Shown here: positions 44,834 to 51,643 of the stretch, one piece after another
How positions within the stretch are numbered: the first letter of the stretch is position 1
How the letters are laid out: every line of letters begins with the position of its first letter
Translations under genes and position numbers: made by a program
Source of the DNA: Sphingomonas sp. AR_OL41
Lineage (GTDB): Bacteria > Pseudomonadota > Alphaproteobacteria > Sphingomonadales > Sphingomonadaceae
Assembly: GCF_029911635.1 (NCBI RefSeq)
Contig: NZ_JARYTI010000024.1
Location: 1-64,000, forward strand
Direction: 5' to 3'
DNA: 64,000 nt
Notes under the pieces: generated by a model
The model's input: only the letters and a program-made list of their open reading frames with translations
The model's database searches: none
What the model was told of the DNA's origin: nothing

Positions 44834-44973
44834 GCCGCCGCCCACCGTGCCACGCGCTGCGCCCAGCCCGGTACCACCGCGAGCGGTACCGGCAGCAGCA
44901 GCACGCGCCCGCCGCGCAATTGATCCGCCGCGCCACCGGCCCTCGCCGTCGACGCGCCTCGAACATCGTCCAT
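44830..44973 (-). CDS. 47-residue hypothetical protein
   Basis: Short gene with GGGGAG 6 nt before ATG 44973 and a 4-nt overlap (ATGA) with the zinc-ribbon gene. The product (MDDVRGASTARAGGAADQLR, then VLLLPVPLAVVPGWAQRVAR) has a hydrophobic middle. RBS and overlap support it; function unknown. Confidence 0.55.
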   Translation of the reverse strand: MDDVRGASTARAGGAADQLRGGRVLLLPVPLAVVPGWAQRVARWAAA

Positions 44974-45008
44974 GCTTCACTCCCCGCCGGCACCGCGCCG
45001 GCCCTGGA

Positions 45009-45479
45009 TCACCTTCGAACTGGTCGCGACGCGATGGTCGCGCGTAAGTCTGCCTCGAGCGCGGCGAGATCGGCCTGCTGCTCGACCACCATCGGCAGGA
45101 GCAAAGCGGCCTCGTCGGCATCGAGCCCGCCCGGCGCCGCGGCGATGAGCTCGGCGACGAAGCGCGATTGCTTGCCCGCCATGGCCAGAGCGTCCGGAGC
45201 CTCGCCGTAAACTAGCGGCACGACGTGGAAGCCGTCGTCGCGCAGGATGCGGTTCGCGATATGCGGCCCGTCGGAGTGCAACGAGCGGCGCAGTTCGTGC
45301 ACCGTCATCTGGTGGCCGGGATCGTCGGCGTTGCGGCGGTTGACGATCGTGCTGGCCGAACAGCCCAGCGCGTCGCCGGCATCGCCGTCCGACCACCGCC
45401 GCCGCTGCTGCATGTCGACGATCGCCGCCGCCGTTACGCGCTTCGTATCGGAGTGTGTGAAGAAGCCGGACTTGCTCAC
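45009..45479 (-). CDS. Probable phage regulatory DNA-binding protein
   Basis: A 156-residue protein starting at GTG 45479 (GTGA overlap with upstream stop). The N-terminal RWSDGDAGDALGCSASTIVN has the spacing of a helix-turn-helix, followed by MTVHELRRSL and a C-terminal helical region (VEQQADLAALEADLRATIAS). Similar small regulators occur early in sphingomonad prophages. Its target is unknown. Confidence 0.65.
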   Translation of the reverse strand: MSKSGFFTHSDTKRVTAAAIVDMQQRRRWSDGDAGDALGCSASTIVNRRNADDPGHQMTVHELRRSLHSDGPHIANRILRDDGFHVVPLVYGEAPDALAMAGKQSRFVAELIAAAPGGLDADEAALLLPMVVEQQADLAALEADLRATIASRPVRR

Positions 45480-45712
45480 CACCGTGCGAACCCTCCCGTG
45501 CGAGAGGCGACGTCATGAGCAAAGACGGGATCGGCGCGGCGCGACCGCGCGTGGCAGGGCGGAATGCGTGGCGACTGTTCGAGCGGCAGGACAGCGCCGC
45601 CGCCGACAAGGGCGCCGCCGAGCTGCGCCGGCCGATGATGGTCGACCGGGATAGCGCACAGCGGCCCGAAATTGTCCTCGAGCATGAGCGCGAGATAATC
45701 CTCGCTGATCAT
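45476..45712 (-). CDS. 78-residue hypothetical protein
   Basis: Starts ATG 45712 on the stop of the preceding frame (ATGA) and ends on the GTG of the regulatory gene. The beginning (MISEDYLALMLEDNFGPLCA) looks protein-like, but the tail is Arg/Pro-rich and less convincing. Tiling in the coupled operon is the main support. Confidence 0.5.
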   Translation of the reverse strand: MISEDYLALMLEDNFGPLCAIPVDHHRPAQLGGALVGGGAVLPLEQSPRIPPCHARSRRADPVFAHDVASRTGGFARW

Positions 45713-46104
45713 GCCGCCACCTGCCCGCTTGAACCGCACGTCGGACAGCCGCCGGCGCTTTGGGGCGCGTCGCTTGACACGCCGCGCCCCGCCGCCACCG
45801 TCGGGCGCGGCACCCCCGACGAAAGGAAGACTCGTGAAACCAGATCCAGCGCTCGACACAGCCATCGCCGCACTCCATGCGGTCTCGAACCTGGTCGGCG
45901 TGCTGCTCGACCTTGCCCGCGACGCGGGGGCGCCGGCCGATCTGCTCCGCCATGCCCTGGATCAACTGGATGCGGCCAACGAAGCTGTGATCGTTCAGCC
46001 CGAAAGCTCGATGCTGCTCGGCGCGCATCTGGCGACGCTGCGCGCGCGTCTGAATGCCAATATGCGCTGAACGCCGCGCTGGCTTCTGCGAACGCCTTGT
46101 CCAT
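45709..46104 (-). CDS. Doubtful early ORF after the Cro-like gene
   Basis: A 131-codon frame whose ATG abuts the Cro-like stop and whose stop overlaps the next start by ATGA, as expected for a coupled operon. The first 40 residues (MDKAFAEASAAFSAYWHSDA) are plausible, but the later part is Arg/Gly/Pro-rich like a shadow frame. A plus-strand ORF (45834-46070) with an RBS and better codon use lies opposite, so only one may be real. Confidence 0.4.
   Translation of the reverse strand: MDKAFAEASAAFSAYWHSDARAASPDARRAASSFRAERSQLRWPHPVDPGHGGADRPAPPRRGQGRAARRPGSRPHGVRRWLCRALDLVSRVFLSSGVPRPTVAAGRGVSSDAPQSAGGCPTCGSSGQVAA
45834..46070 (+). CDS. Possible antisense-strand 78-residue protein
   Basis: GTG 45834 follows AAAGGAAGA with normal spacing. 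The product (KPDPALDTAIAALHAVSNLV, DLLRHALDQLDAANEAV) reads as amphipathic helices with host-like codon use. It runs against the early minus-strand transcript, which would be unusual, so the call is tentative. Confidence 0.42.
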   Translation: MKPDPALDTAIAALHAVSNLVGVLLDLARDAGAPADLLRHALDQLDAANEAVIVQPESSMLLGAHLATLRARLNANMR

Positions 46105-46479
46105 CTATGCTGCCTCCTGCTGCTCTGCGAGCGCGCGCATCGGGCAATCCGTCCGTGTGCAGGATCGGATCTGGGGCGATTCGGCGCGCAGGTCGCAGGC
46201 CGAGCAGAGCGCGACGCGTGAGATCAGACTCTCGACATTCGGGATCTGGCCGTCCGCTAACCCTATCCGTCGGGCCGCTTCGATTTGCCACAATGACAAC
46301 GGCACGGCCCCGCCGGTGCTCGCATCAATCGCGCGCGCGGTTTCCAAGTCCGGCCAGCGCGTGCCGCCCGCGTAGCGGCTCACCGCCGCTTGTGATTTTC
46401 CTATGGCGACCGCCAGCACCGACTGCTTGTTTGCGTCGGCGTTGAGGTATGCCGCCAATGTCGAGTGATATTCGCTCAT
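46105..46479 (-). CDS. Cro-like helix-turn-helix regulator
   Basis: A 124-residue protein divergent from the S24 repressor. KQSVLAVAIGKSQAAVSRYA followed by GGTRWPDLETARAI is a Cro/CI-type helix-turn-helix and its flank. The C-terminus carries CSACDL and SCTRTDC, a likely four-Cys zinc site. It is the first gene of the long minus-strand transcript and its promoter overlaps the operator at 46491-46505, so it probably acts as the lytic switch partner. Confidence 0.78.
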   Translation of the reverse strand: MSEYHSTLAAYLNADANKQSVLAVAIGKSQAAVSRYAGGTRWPDLETARAIDASTGGAVPLSLWQIEAARRIGLADGQIPNVESLISRVALCSACDLRAESPQIRSCTRTDCPMRALAEQQEAA

Positions 46480-46490
46480 GGATACATCAT

Positions 46491-46538
46491 ATACCGCTAC
46501 GGTATTATCGAGCGCAAGCCCTTATTCCATAGCGGCTG
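46491..46538. promoter_or_regulatory. Operator pair between cro-like and repressor genes
   Basis: ATACCGCTACGGTAT (46491-46505) is a dyad with arms ATACC and GGTAT. A degenerate copy ATTCCATAGCGGCTG lies at 46524-46538, exactly 33 bp on. The first site overlaps a minus-strand promoter candidate (TTGCGC, 18 bp, TATATG) for the Cro-like gene. The S24 repressor is the likely ligand. Confidence 0.65.
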
Positions 46539-46567
46539 TTCTTTCGCGGCGCGCGCTGCCGCAAAAG

Positions 46568-47215
46568 ATGCCCATGCGACACCCGTTGAGTCTGTCCGAG
46601 CATCGCAAGGCCAAGAAGCTGTCGCAAGCTACTCTGGCGGAGATGCTTGGCGTGGAACAGCCTACCGTTCAGCGGTGGGAGGCTGGCACACGGCAACCAG
46701 ATCTCGGGCAAATCGGCGCGCTCGCTGACGCGCTTGGCGTGGAGCCGGGCGCCCTGTTTCGATCACCCACCGCGCTGTCGCTCGGCCCGAAGCTGTGGGT
46801 CAAAGGCAGCGTTCAGGCCGGAGTGTGGAGCCAGGCGTACGAATGGGCGGAGGATGAATGGAAATCGTTTACCGGTCGCGCCGACATAACCTCGCCGATT
46901 GACTGGCGCTTCGGGCTCGAGGTCTGGGGCGACAGCATGAACGAAGTTTACCCGCACGGTACGATCGTCGAGTGCGTCTCCGTCTTCGGCGGCGCCGAGA
47001 TCGCGCCGGGCAAGCGCGTGGTTGTAATCCGCCAGCGCGAGGATCTCGAATATGAGGCGACCGTAAAGGAGCTGGTCGAGCAAGACGGCCAATTGTGGCT
47101 GCGCCCGCGATCGACCAACCCGACCTTCCGTGCCTTCGCCCTGGACGTCAACGAGCCCGGCATCATCGAGACCCGCATCGCCGCTGTCGTTGTGGCGTCG
47201 GTCCGCCTCGAATGA
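46568..47215 (+). CDS. CI-like prophage repressor (XRE helix-turn-helix plus S24 peptidase domain)
   Basis: A 215-residue repressor; ATG 46568 (or 46574) is preferred since upstream sequence holds operators. The HTH is KKLSQATLAEMLGVEQPTVQ with RWEAGTRQPD. The C-terminal LexA-like domain has the serine in WGDSMNEVYPHGTIVEC and the lysine in EATVKELVEQ, so autocleavage stimulated by RecA is expected. It should keep both the minus-strand lytic transcript and the plus-strand 47559-54950 transcript silent. The gene is followed by a small membrane protein. Confidence 0.9.
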   Translation: MPMRHPLSLSEHRKAKKLSQATLAEMLGVEQPTVQRWEAGTRQPDLGQIGALADALGVEPGALFRSPTALSLGPKLWVKGSVQAGVWSQAYEWAEDEWKSFTGRADITSPIDWRFGLEVWGDSMNEVYPHGTIVECVSVFGGAEIAPGKRVVVIRQREDLEYEATVKELVEQDGQLWLRPRSTNPTFRAFALDVNEPGIIETRIAAVVVASVRLE

Positions 47216-47227
47216 TACGCTAGAGTG

Positions 47228-47482
47228 ATGCAGATCCCGACGACACGCGAATCCGCGATGAAGCTGCTGTTCATCGGCATCGCCGTCTCCGCGATGCTTC
47301 ATATCCTCAGAGAGCCGCTGGCCGATTGGTGCCGTGCGAGCTTCTGGGAGCCGTTCGATTCATGGGCCTACGACTTCTTCGATCAGCGCTTCGCGTTGGC
47401 GGCGGCGGTGCTGGTGACGATCTATGCGGCGTACCGTCTCGTCGTCGCGGTTCCAGCGAAGGCAGAACGTAAAATACCATAG
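47228..47482 (+). CDS. Small membrane protein downstream of the repressor
   Basis: An 84-residue protein starting ATG 47228 (GTG 47225 is in frame). It has an N-terminal hydrophobic segment (KLLFIGIAVSAMLHIL), a central aromatic stretch (WCRASFWEPFDSWAYDFF) and a second membrane helix (LAAAVLVTIYAAYRLVVAV). Being in the repressor transcript it is likely made in the lysogen, where such proteins can give superinfection exclusion (inference). Its stop codon lies inside the next operator. Confidence 0.7.
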   Translation: MQIPTTRESAMKLLFIGIAVSAMLHILREPLADWCRASFWEPFDSWAYDFFDQRFALAAAVLVTIYAAYRLVVAVPAKAERKIP

Positions 47483-47524
47483 CGGTATTTTATTGTTGAC
47501 GTAAAAATACCAGAGCGGTATTAA
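47474..47524 (+). promoter_or_regulatory. Promoter with operator pair driving the plus-strand operon
   Basis: Two dyads ATACCATAGCGGTAT (47474-47488) and ATACCAGAGCGGTAT (47507-47521) are 33 bp apart. Between and over them lies TTGACG (47496-47501), a 17-bp spacer and TATTAA (47519-47524), a good sigma70-type promoter. The second dyad fills the spacer and touches the -10 box, so repressor binding would shut the promoter. Confidence 0.75.
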
Positions 47525-47558
47525 ATCTCCCACGGCCATGTTGGCCGGGGAGACAGTC

Positions 47559-47897
47559 ATGCTCGCGTACGTCGATACACGCCCGCGTCATCGTAACAGC
47601 CACCGTGCCGACCAGGAGCGGCGTTGCCCCAGCCATCTGCAATGGCTGCGCGGCCGACGCTGCTGCGTCGAGGGCGCGGGATGCTCGGGCCGTATGGTGG
47701 CCGCGCATGTCGACCATGCGGGCGGCAAGGGCATGGCGATCAAGGTCGCCGACTGGAAGGCCGTGCCGCTCTGCGACGGCCACCATGCCGAGCTGCACCG
47801 CGGTGCCCGCACGTTCGAGGCGCGCCATGGCATCGACCTGATCGGTGCAGCCGCCGCCTTCGCGCGCCGTTCCCCGCACCGCGCGAGCTTCGCATGA
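47559..47897 (+). CDS. HNH/DUF968-like nuclease
   Basis: A 112-residue protein starting ATG 47559 after GGGGAG. It carries CCVEGAGCSGRMVAAHVDHA, then VPLCDGHHAELHRG, the ligands of an HNH or Ref/DUF968-like nuclease. It is the first gene of the repressor-controlled plus-strand operon. It may process phage DNA or assist recombination. Confidence 0.75.
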   Translation: MLAYVDTRPRHRNSHRADQERRCPSHLQWLRGRRCCVEGAGCSGRMVAAHVDHAGGKGMAIKVADWKAVPLCDGHHAELHRGARTFEARHGIDLIGAAAAFARRSPHRASFA

Positions 47898-47980
47898 TCA
47901 CGGTTATCATCATCGTGCTGGCAGCCGCAGTCTATTGGGCTTTCTGCTGTCAAGCGCTCTCGCCCGAGGACCGGCCATGA
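47894..47980 (+). CDS. 28-residue membrane peptide
   Basis: ATGA overlaps bind it to the genes on both sides. The product MITVIIIVLAAAVYWAFCCQ plus ALSPEDRP is a single membrane helix with a short polar tail. Coupling supports translation; function unknown. Confidence 0.58.
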   Translation: MITVIIIVLAAAVYWAFCCQALSPEDRP

Positions 47981-48189
47981 AGCGCCGCGATCCCGATCGC
48001 GGCCCCGCGCTCTACCCGCATGAGGAAGCCGAGCGCCGCGCCGAGTTGTTCCTCGAACGCTGGCGCCCGATCGTCGAGAATTTCGAGGCGGCCTTCACCG
48101 CCGTCACCCTGCCCCTCGCCACGATCTTCGCCCTGTGGATGCTGTGCAGCTTCGTGGTGGCGATCGTCACCGGTCGGGTGGCGGCATGA
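47977..48189 (+). CDS. Small protein with C-terminal membrane helix
   Basis: A 70-residue protein: basic N-terminus (MKRRDPDRGPALYPHEEAER), amphipathic middle and a hydrophobic end (LPLATIFALWMLCSFVVAIV). It overlaps its neighbours by 4 nt each. Not recognised. Confidence 0.65.
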   Translation: MKRRDPDRGPALYPHEEAERRAELFLERWRPIVENFEAAFTAVTLPLATIFALWMLCSFVVAIVTGRVAA

Positions 48190-48527
48190 CCGCGACCGCG
48201 CAGCGCCGCCTCTCGGCCTCCCAGCTCGCCGATATGGTGCGCCGCGGCCCGCGCCTGGCGCCGTCCGATCCGCGCCTATGGGTCGGCACCACCGTGATCG
48301 GCTCGAGCTGGACGCGCGAACAGCTCGCCGTGCTCGAGGAAGAAGGCCGCGACCCCCACCGCATCCCGCGTTTCCCGGTGCTGATGCAGCGCCCCAGCCC
48401 GCACGGCTGGACCATGCCGCCGGAGCAATTCCTGCGCGACATGCCCGAGCTCGCGCGCACCCGCGACCGGCTCAGCGTGCTGATCGTCACGCCGTCGGGC
48501 GACAAGGTTTGGAGGAAGGTGCGGTGA
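48186..48527 (+). CDS. Hypothetical phage protein, 113 residues
   Basis: Starts ATG 48186 on the upstream stop. MTATAQRRLSASQLADMVRR and WTREQLAVLEEEGRDPHRIP suggest a small helical protein. No family recognised. Confidence 0.65.
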   Translation: MTATAQRRLSASQLADMVRRGPRLAPSDPRLWVGTTVIGSSWTREQLAVLEEEGRDPHRIPRFPVLMQRPSPHGWTMPPEQFLRDMPELARTRDRLSVLIVTPSGDKVWRKVR

Positions 48528-48817
48528 ACAGGGTGCTCGACACCCTCACCCCCGGCAAGGTTGCCTGGCTCGAAAAGCTTGAGCGCCGGGGCATCGCCGC
48601 GCGCGGGCGCGGGCCGGTCGGCCGCAACTGCATGGTCAACGGCTGGACCGAATGGGCGGTCACCATGCCGGGTGGTGACGAGGTGCGCGACTGGTTCGCC
48701 CTCACGCCCGACGAGCGCGAGGATCTGGCGACGCTCGGCATCCAACCGGAGGAACGCCTCACCCCCGCGGGCCGCGAGCGGCTCGCGCAATATCGCAAGC
48801 AACAGGAGAATTCATGA
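48524..48817 (+). CDS. Hypothetical phage protein, 97 residues
   Basis: GTG 48524 overlaps the upstream stop (GTGA) and the product ends on the acyl-carrier-like start (ATGA). VLDTLTPGKVAWLEKLERRG and NGWTEWAV, then LTPAGRERLAQYRKQ, read like a small winged-helix protein. Function unknown. Confidence 0.65.
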   Translation: MNRVLDTLTPGKVAWLEKLERRGIAARGRGPVGRNCMVNGWTEWAVTMPGGDEVRDWFALTPDEREDLATLGIQPEERLTPAGRERLAQYRKQQENS

Positions 48818-49068
48818 CCACCGAGGATCGCATCCGCGACCTGATCGCGAAGGAGCTCAGCTGCTCGCCCGACCAGGTGAAGCTCGACGCGCGCTTCGAC
48901 GAGGACCTGCAGGCCGACGCCATCGACATCATCGGCCTGACCCTCGCCCTCGAGGACGAATTCGGCGTCGTCATCACCGATGACGAGATGGAGCGGATGA
49001 CGACCGTCCGCGCCGCCGGCCTGCTCGTCGACCAGCACCTCGCCGCCGAAGCTGCCCCCGCCGCATGA
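48814..49068 (+). CDS. Acyl-carrier-protein-like protein lacking the carrier serine
   Basis: An 84-residue protein with the full length and helical pattern of acyl carrier proteins: EDRIRDLIAKELSCSPDQVK, DEDLQADAIDIIGLTLALED and EFGVVITDDEMERM. The phosphopantetheine attachment motif DSL is DAI here (Ala36, codon GCC at 48919-48921), so it cannot carry an acyl group in the normal way. It could act as an ACP mimic that binds ACP partners of the host or as a structural partner. It is coupled by 4-nt overlaps within the repressor-controlled operon. Confidence 0.85.
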   Translation: MTTEDRIRDLIAKELSCSPDQVKLDARFDEDLQADAIDIIGLTLALEDEFGVVITDDEMERMTTVRAAGLLVDQHLAAEAAPAA

Positions 49069-49472
49069 AGTTCCCCCAGCCGCCTCGATCGCCCGCGCCC
49101 CTCCCCGCCGGCGATGGCTTCCCCGCTCCCCGTCTGTCGAGGCCGGACGGCGAGCAACCGGATTCCGCTATGTCCGATGAATACGTCTTCGCGACGCCAC
49201 TCATGAAAACCATCGATCAGGGCGTGCATGTGCAGGAGCCGGAAGGATCGCTGATCCCCGTTTCGCCTGGCAAGTTCGGCGCTGTCAGCGTCGGGGCTGG
49301 CCAAATCTCAGGTGGCGGCAGCGCGGTGTTCGTCGCGATCCACGACCGCGACGGCCGGACCCTGCTCGCAACACTCGGTCCCGCCGCCTTCAACACGATG
49401 GCCATGCTGATGAACGTGTCGGCGCGGTCGATCAAAGAAAGCGACTTCGCGCAGCCTGAGACGAAGCAATGA
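49065..49472 (+). CDS. Hypothetical phage protein, 135 residues
   Basis: ATG 49065 overlaps the ACP-like stop; an internal ATG at 49170 (MSDEYVFATPLMKTIDQGVH) begins the better-patterned part, which is mostly beta (AVFVAIHDRDGRTLLATLGP). The Pro-rich first 35 residues may be untranslated. No family recognised. Confidence 0.6.
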   Translation: MKFPQPPRSPAPLPAGDGFPAPRLSRPDGEQPDSAMSDEYVFATPLMKTIDQGVHVQEPEGSLIPVSPGKFGAVSVGAGQISGGGSAVFVAIHDRDGRTLLATLGPAAFNTMAMLMNVSARSIKESDFAQPETKQ

Positions 49473-49966
49473 AGGGCGCCGACCAATGCCCGCGCTGTGC
49501 ATCCCGCAAATGGGGCGACGTCGAGCAGGCGGTTACGGGCTTCTATGCCGTTTCCCTGCGCGTGTGCGGCAACTGCGCCACCGCGTGGGAACCGATCGAC
49601 CCCGCCGCGATCTTCGATGCCGATGATCCACTCGCGTCGTTCAGCGAGCCGTGCGGCAACTGCGCGTTCCGCCCCGGCTCGCCCGAGCAGGCTAACACCG
49701 CCGAATGGAAAAAGACGATCGCGGCGTTGAAGGCGGGCGGCAATTTCTATTGCCATAAGGGCGTGCCCGTCACGCCGGGCAGCGAGCATGGTTTCGACTA
49801 TCCCGAGGGTGGCAAGAACCCGCGCAAGCTCCGTCTTTGCCGCGGCTTCCTCAACACGCTCAACAAGCGGTTCGGTCGATTCGAGGTCGCAGATACGCCT
49901 TGCCCGCCGACCGAGGATGCGGAGCCGTGGATTGACCTCGTCTCCATGACGGAGAGCGTGGCATGA
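49469..49966 (+). CDS. Phage protein with two Cys clusters
   Basis: A 165-residue protein. CPRC and CGNC form an N-terminal zinc ribbon; a second group, CGNCAFRP, YCHKG and LCRGF, gives four more Cys in a spacing that could bind zinc or an iron-sulfur cluster. Function unknown. 4-nt overlaps on both sides. Confidence 0.68.
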   Translation: MKGADQCPRCASRKWGDVEQAVTGFYAVSLRVCGNCATAWEPIDPAAIFDADDPLASFSEPCGNCAFRPGSPEQANTAEWKKTIAALKAGGNFYCHKGVPVTPGSEHGFDYPEGGKNPRKLRLCRGFLNTLNKRFGRFEVADTPCPPTEDAEPWIDLVSMTESVA

Positions 49967-50295
49967 CCACGCTGTTCGAACGCATGTCGACCCCGCGCAG
50001 CACGATCGCCGCCAAGGTCGACTATGTCCTCGGCGAGGCGCGCGCCACCGACACGGGCGGACACCATTGCCACTGGCCGGGCTGCGACGCGCAGGTTCCA
50101 CCGGCAATGTGGGGCTGCAAACGCCACTGGTACATGCTCCCCGCCGAGCTGCGCCGGAAGATCTGGCGCACGTTCAAGCCCGGCCAGGAGAAATCCAAGA
50201 CGCCGAGCCCCGCCTACATCGAGGCCGCGCGCGAGGTCCGCGCATGGATCGACGCCCAGACCGCTGCCCCCGACGCACAGGAGAGATTGCTGTGA
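49963..50295 (+). CDS. Small zinc-binding phage protein (C-C-C-HW type)
   Basis: A 110-residue protein with HHCHWPGCDAQVPP, then GCKRHWYMLPAELRRKIW. The C-x4-C and C-x2-HW ligands and the following LP-x3-R helix are shared with the products at 38844 and 52658. It is probably a DNA-binding or protein-interaction module of unknown role. Confidence 0.68.
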   Translation: MTTLFERMSTPRSTIAAKVDYVLGEARATDTGGHHCHWPGCDAQVPPAMWGCKRHWYMLPAELRRKIWRTFKPGQEKSKTPSPAYIEAAREVRAWIDAQTAAPDAQERLL

Positions 50296-50849
50296 AGGCG
50301 CTCACGATCTGGCAACCATGGGCCACCCTCATCATGGTCGGCGCAAAGCCGTTCGAATTCAGGGGCTACCCTGCCCCGCGGTTCGTCACGGGCTGCACGA
50401 TCGTCATCCACGCCGGGTCGCGGCCGATCCGCACCAGCGAGGTCGAGGACTTGATCGAGCGGCTGGACGATACCGAGGACGCGTGGACCACCGGCCTGTT
50501 CGCCGACAAGGCGCGGCCCGTGCTCGAGCGCGCCCTGGCGCAATCGCGCTACAAGGCCCCGAAGCTCGGCCCGGTCGATCTGTTCGGCGAGCGCAAGGCA
50601 CCGTGCGAGGCGCTGGGTTTCGATCCGCTACCCCTCGGCGCAGGTGTCGGCACCGTCCGTGTCGGGACGCCCGTGCGCGGCGACGAATGCGCCAAGACAT
50701 TCGGCGTGACGATCAACGACAGCGACCGGGACGAACACGCGAACTGGGGCTGGCCGATGCTGGAAATCGAGCCATGGCCCGAACCGCTGCCGATGAAGGG
50801 CGCGCAGGGCTTCTGGACCTGGCCGACGCCTGAGGCGGCCGGGCTGTGA
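50292..50849 (+). CDS. ASCH-domain protein
   Basis: A 185-residue protein starting GTG 50292 (GTGA overlap). KALTIWQPWATLIMVGAKPF, EFRGYPAPR and IVIHAGSRP form the N-terminal half of an ASCH domain, an RNA- or nucleoside-binding fold, and WGWPMLEIEPWPEP closes it. ASCH proteins can bind or hydrolyse modified nucleosides; in phage they may act on RNA or host regulation. The substrate is unknown. Confidence 0.85.
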   Translation: MKALTIWQPWATLIMVGAKPFEFRGYPAPRFVTGCTIVIHAGSRPIRTSEVEDLIERLDDTEDAWTTGLFADKARPVLERALAQSRYKAPKLGPVDLFGERKAPCEALGFDPLPLGAGVGTVRVGTPVRGDECAKTFGVTINDSDRDEHANWGWPMLEIEPWPEPLPMKGAQGFWTWPTPEAAGL

Positions 50850-50947
50850 CGCCCACCGCCCACTGGATCGACGAGGCACGCGTCCGCACCGCGTTGCGCC
50901 ACCGCAAGGCGCTGCTGTTGCAGATTCTCGCGGCGATGCGGCCATGA
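50846..50947 (+). CDS. 33-residue hypothetical peptide
   Basis: GTG 50846 overlaps the ASCH stop and the frame ends on the DUF4326 start. The product (MTPTAHWIDEARVRTALRHR, then KALLLQILAAMRP) is one amphipathic basic helix. Support is the coupled tiling. Confidence 0.5.
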   Translation: MTPTAHWIDEARVRTALRHRKALLLQILAAMRP

Positions 50948-51360
50948 GCGCGCCGGTTCGCATCCAGCTCTCCCGCCGCAAAGGTTGGCGAATGCCAGCT
51001 AACACGGTGAGCGTCGCCCGTCCGACCAAGTGGGGCAATCCCCACCATGTCGTTCTCAATGGCATGCATTGGGACGGTGAAACAGTCGACGACGATGGCG
51101 AGCCGATCGAGCAAGGCCCTTGGCTGTGCAAATGGCAACCAGACCGGATTGCCGGCTTCTGGTTTCCGACACGCGAACTCGCGCTCGCCAAGTCGGTCGA
51201 GCTGTACCGCTTTCGCATGACCGAGCCCTGCTTCGTCTCGCCGCTAAAGGAGCAGTTGCACGAACTGCGAGGTAAGAATCTCGCCTGCTGGTGCTCGCTC
51301 GATCGACCCTGCCACGGCGACGTGCTGCTCGAGCTGGCAAACCCCGCGCCGCCGACATGA
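50944..51360 (+). CDS. DUF4326 family protein
   Basis: A 138-residue protein matching DUF4326: RRKGWRMPANTVSVARPTKW, GNPHHV, and the C-terminal LRGKNLACWCSLDRPCHGDV with LLELAN. This family is common in phages and may be related to nucleoside-processing or DNA-modification proteins; its activity is unknown. It overlaps both neighbours by 4 nt. Confidence 0.88.
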   Translation: MSAPVRIQLSRRKGWRMPANTVSVARPTKWGNPHHVVLNGMHWDGETVDDDGEPIEQGPWLCKWQPDRIAGFWFPTRELALAKSVELYRFRMTEPCFVSPLKEQLHELRGKNLACWCSLDRPCHGDVLLELANPAPPT

Positions 51361-51617
51361 CCGCCACCGTCACCCTGCTGCGCCCGCGCACCGGATGCCC
51401 CGGCTGTGGCGGCGAACACGCCCACTTCGAACTGGGGAGATTCCGATGGAACTTCTGTTGCCACTGTCAGGTGAAATGGCGGGCGCCGCGCGCGACGCCA
51501 CCGCCGGCCGACGAGGCGAGCGAGCTGCGCGAGGCGGTAAACGCTTTTCCGGATCTGCAGCGAGCTTTCGCCTTTGCGGTTGTCCCCGTCCCCGCACGAC
51601 GGAGCGCCCGCCGGTGA
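51357..51617 (+). CDS. Small zinc-ribbon protein
   Basis: An 86-residue protein with GCPGCGGEHAHFELG and FCCHCQVKWRAPR, a two-pair Cys ribbon. The rest is helical. Coupled by ATGA and GTGA. Confidence 0.62.
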   Translation: MTATVTLLRPRTGCPGCGGEHAHFELGRFRWNFCCHCQVKWRAPRATPPPADEASELREAVNAFPDLQRAFAFAVVPVPARRSARR

Positions 51618-51643
51618 CCGACCTTTTCGGAGATCCCGTCTGA
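51614..51643 (+). CDS. Possible 9-residue leader or remnant ORF
   Basis: GTG 51614 (GTGA with the previous stop) opens MTDLFGDPV and ends in TGATG at the next start. The sequence looks like the start of a longer phage protein. It may only hand ribosomes from one gene to the next. Confidence 0.3.
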   Translation: MTDLFGDPV

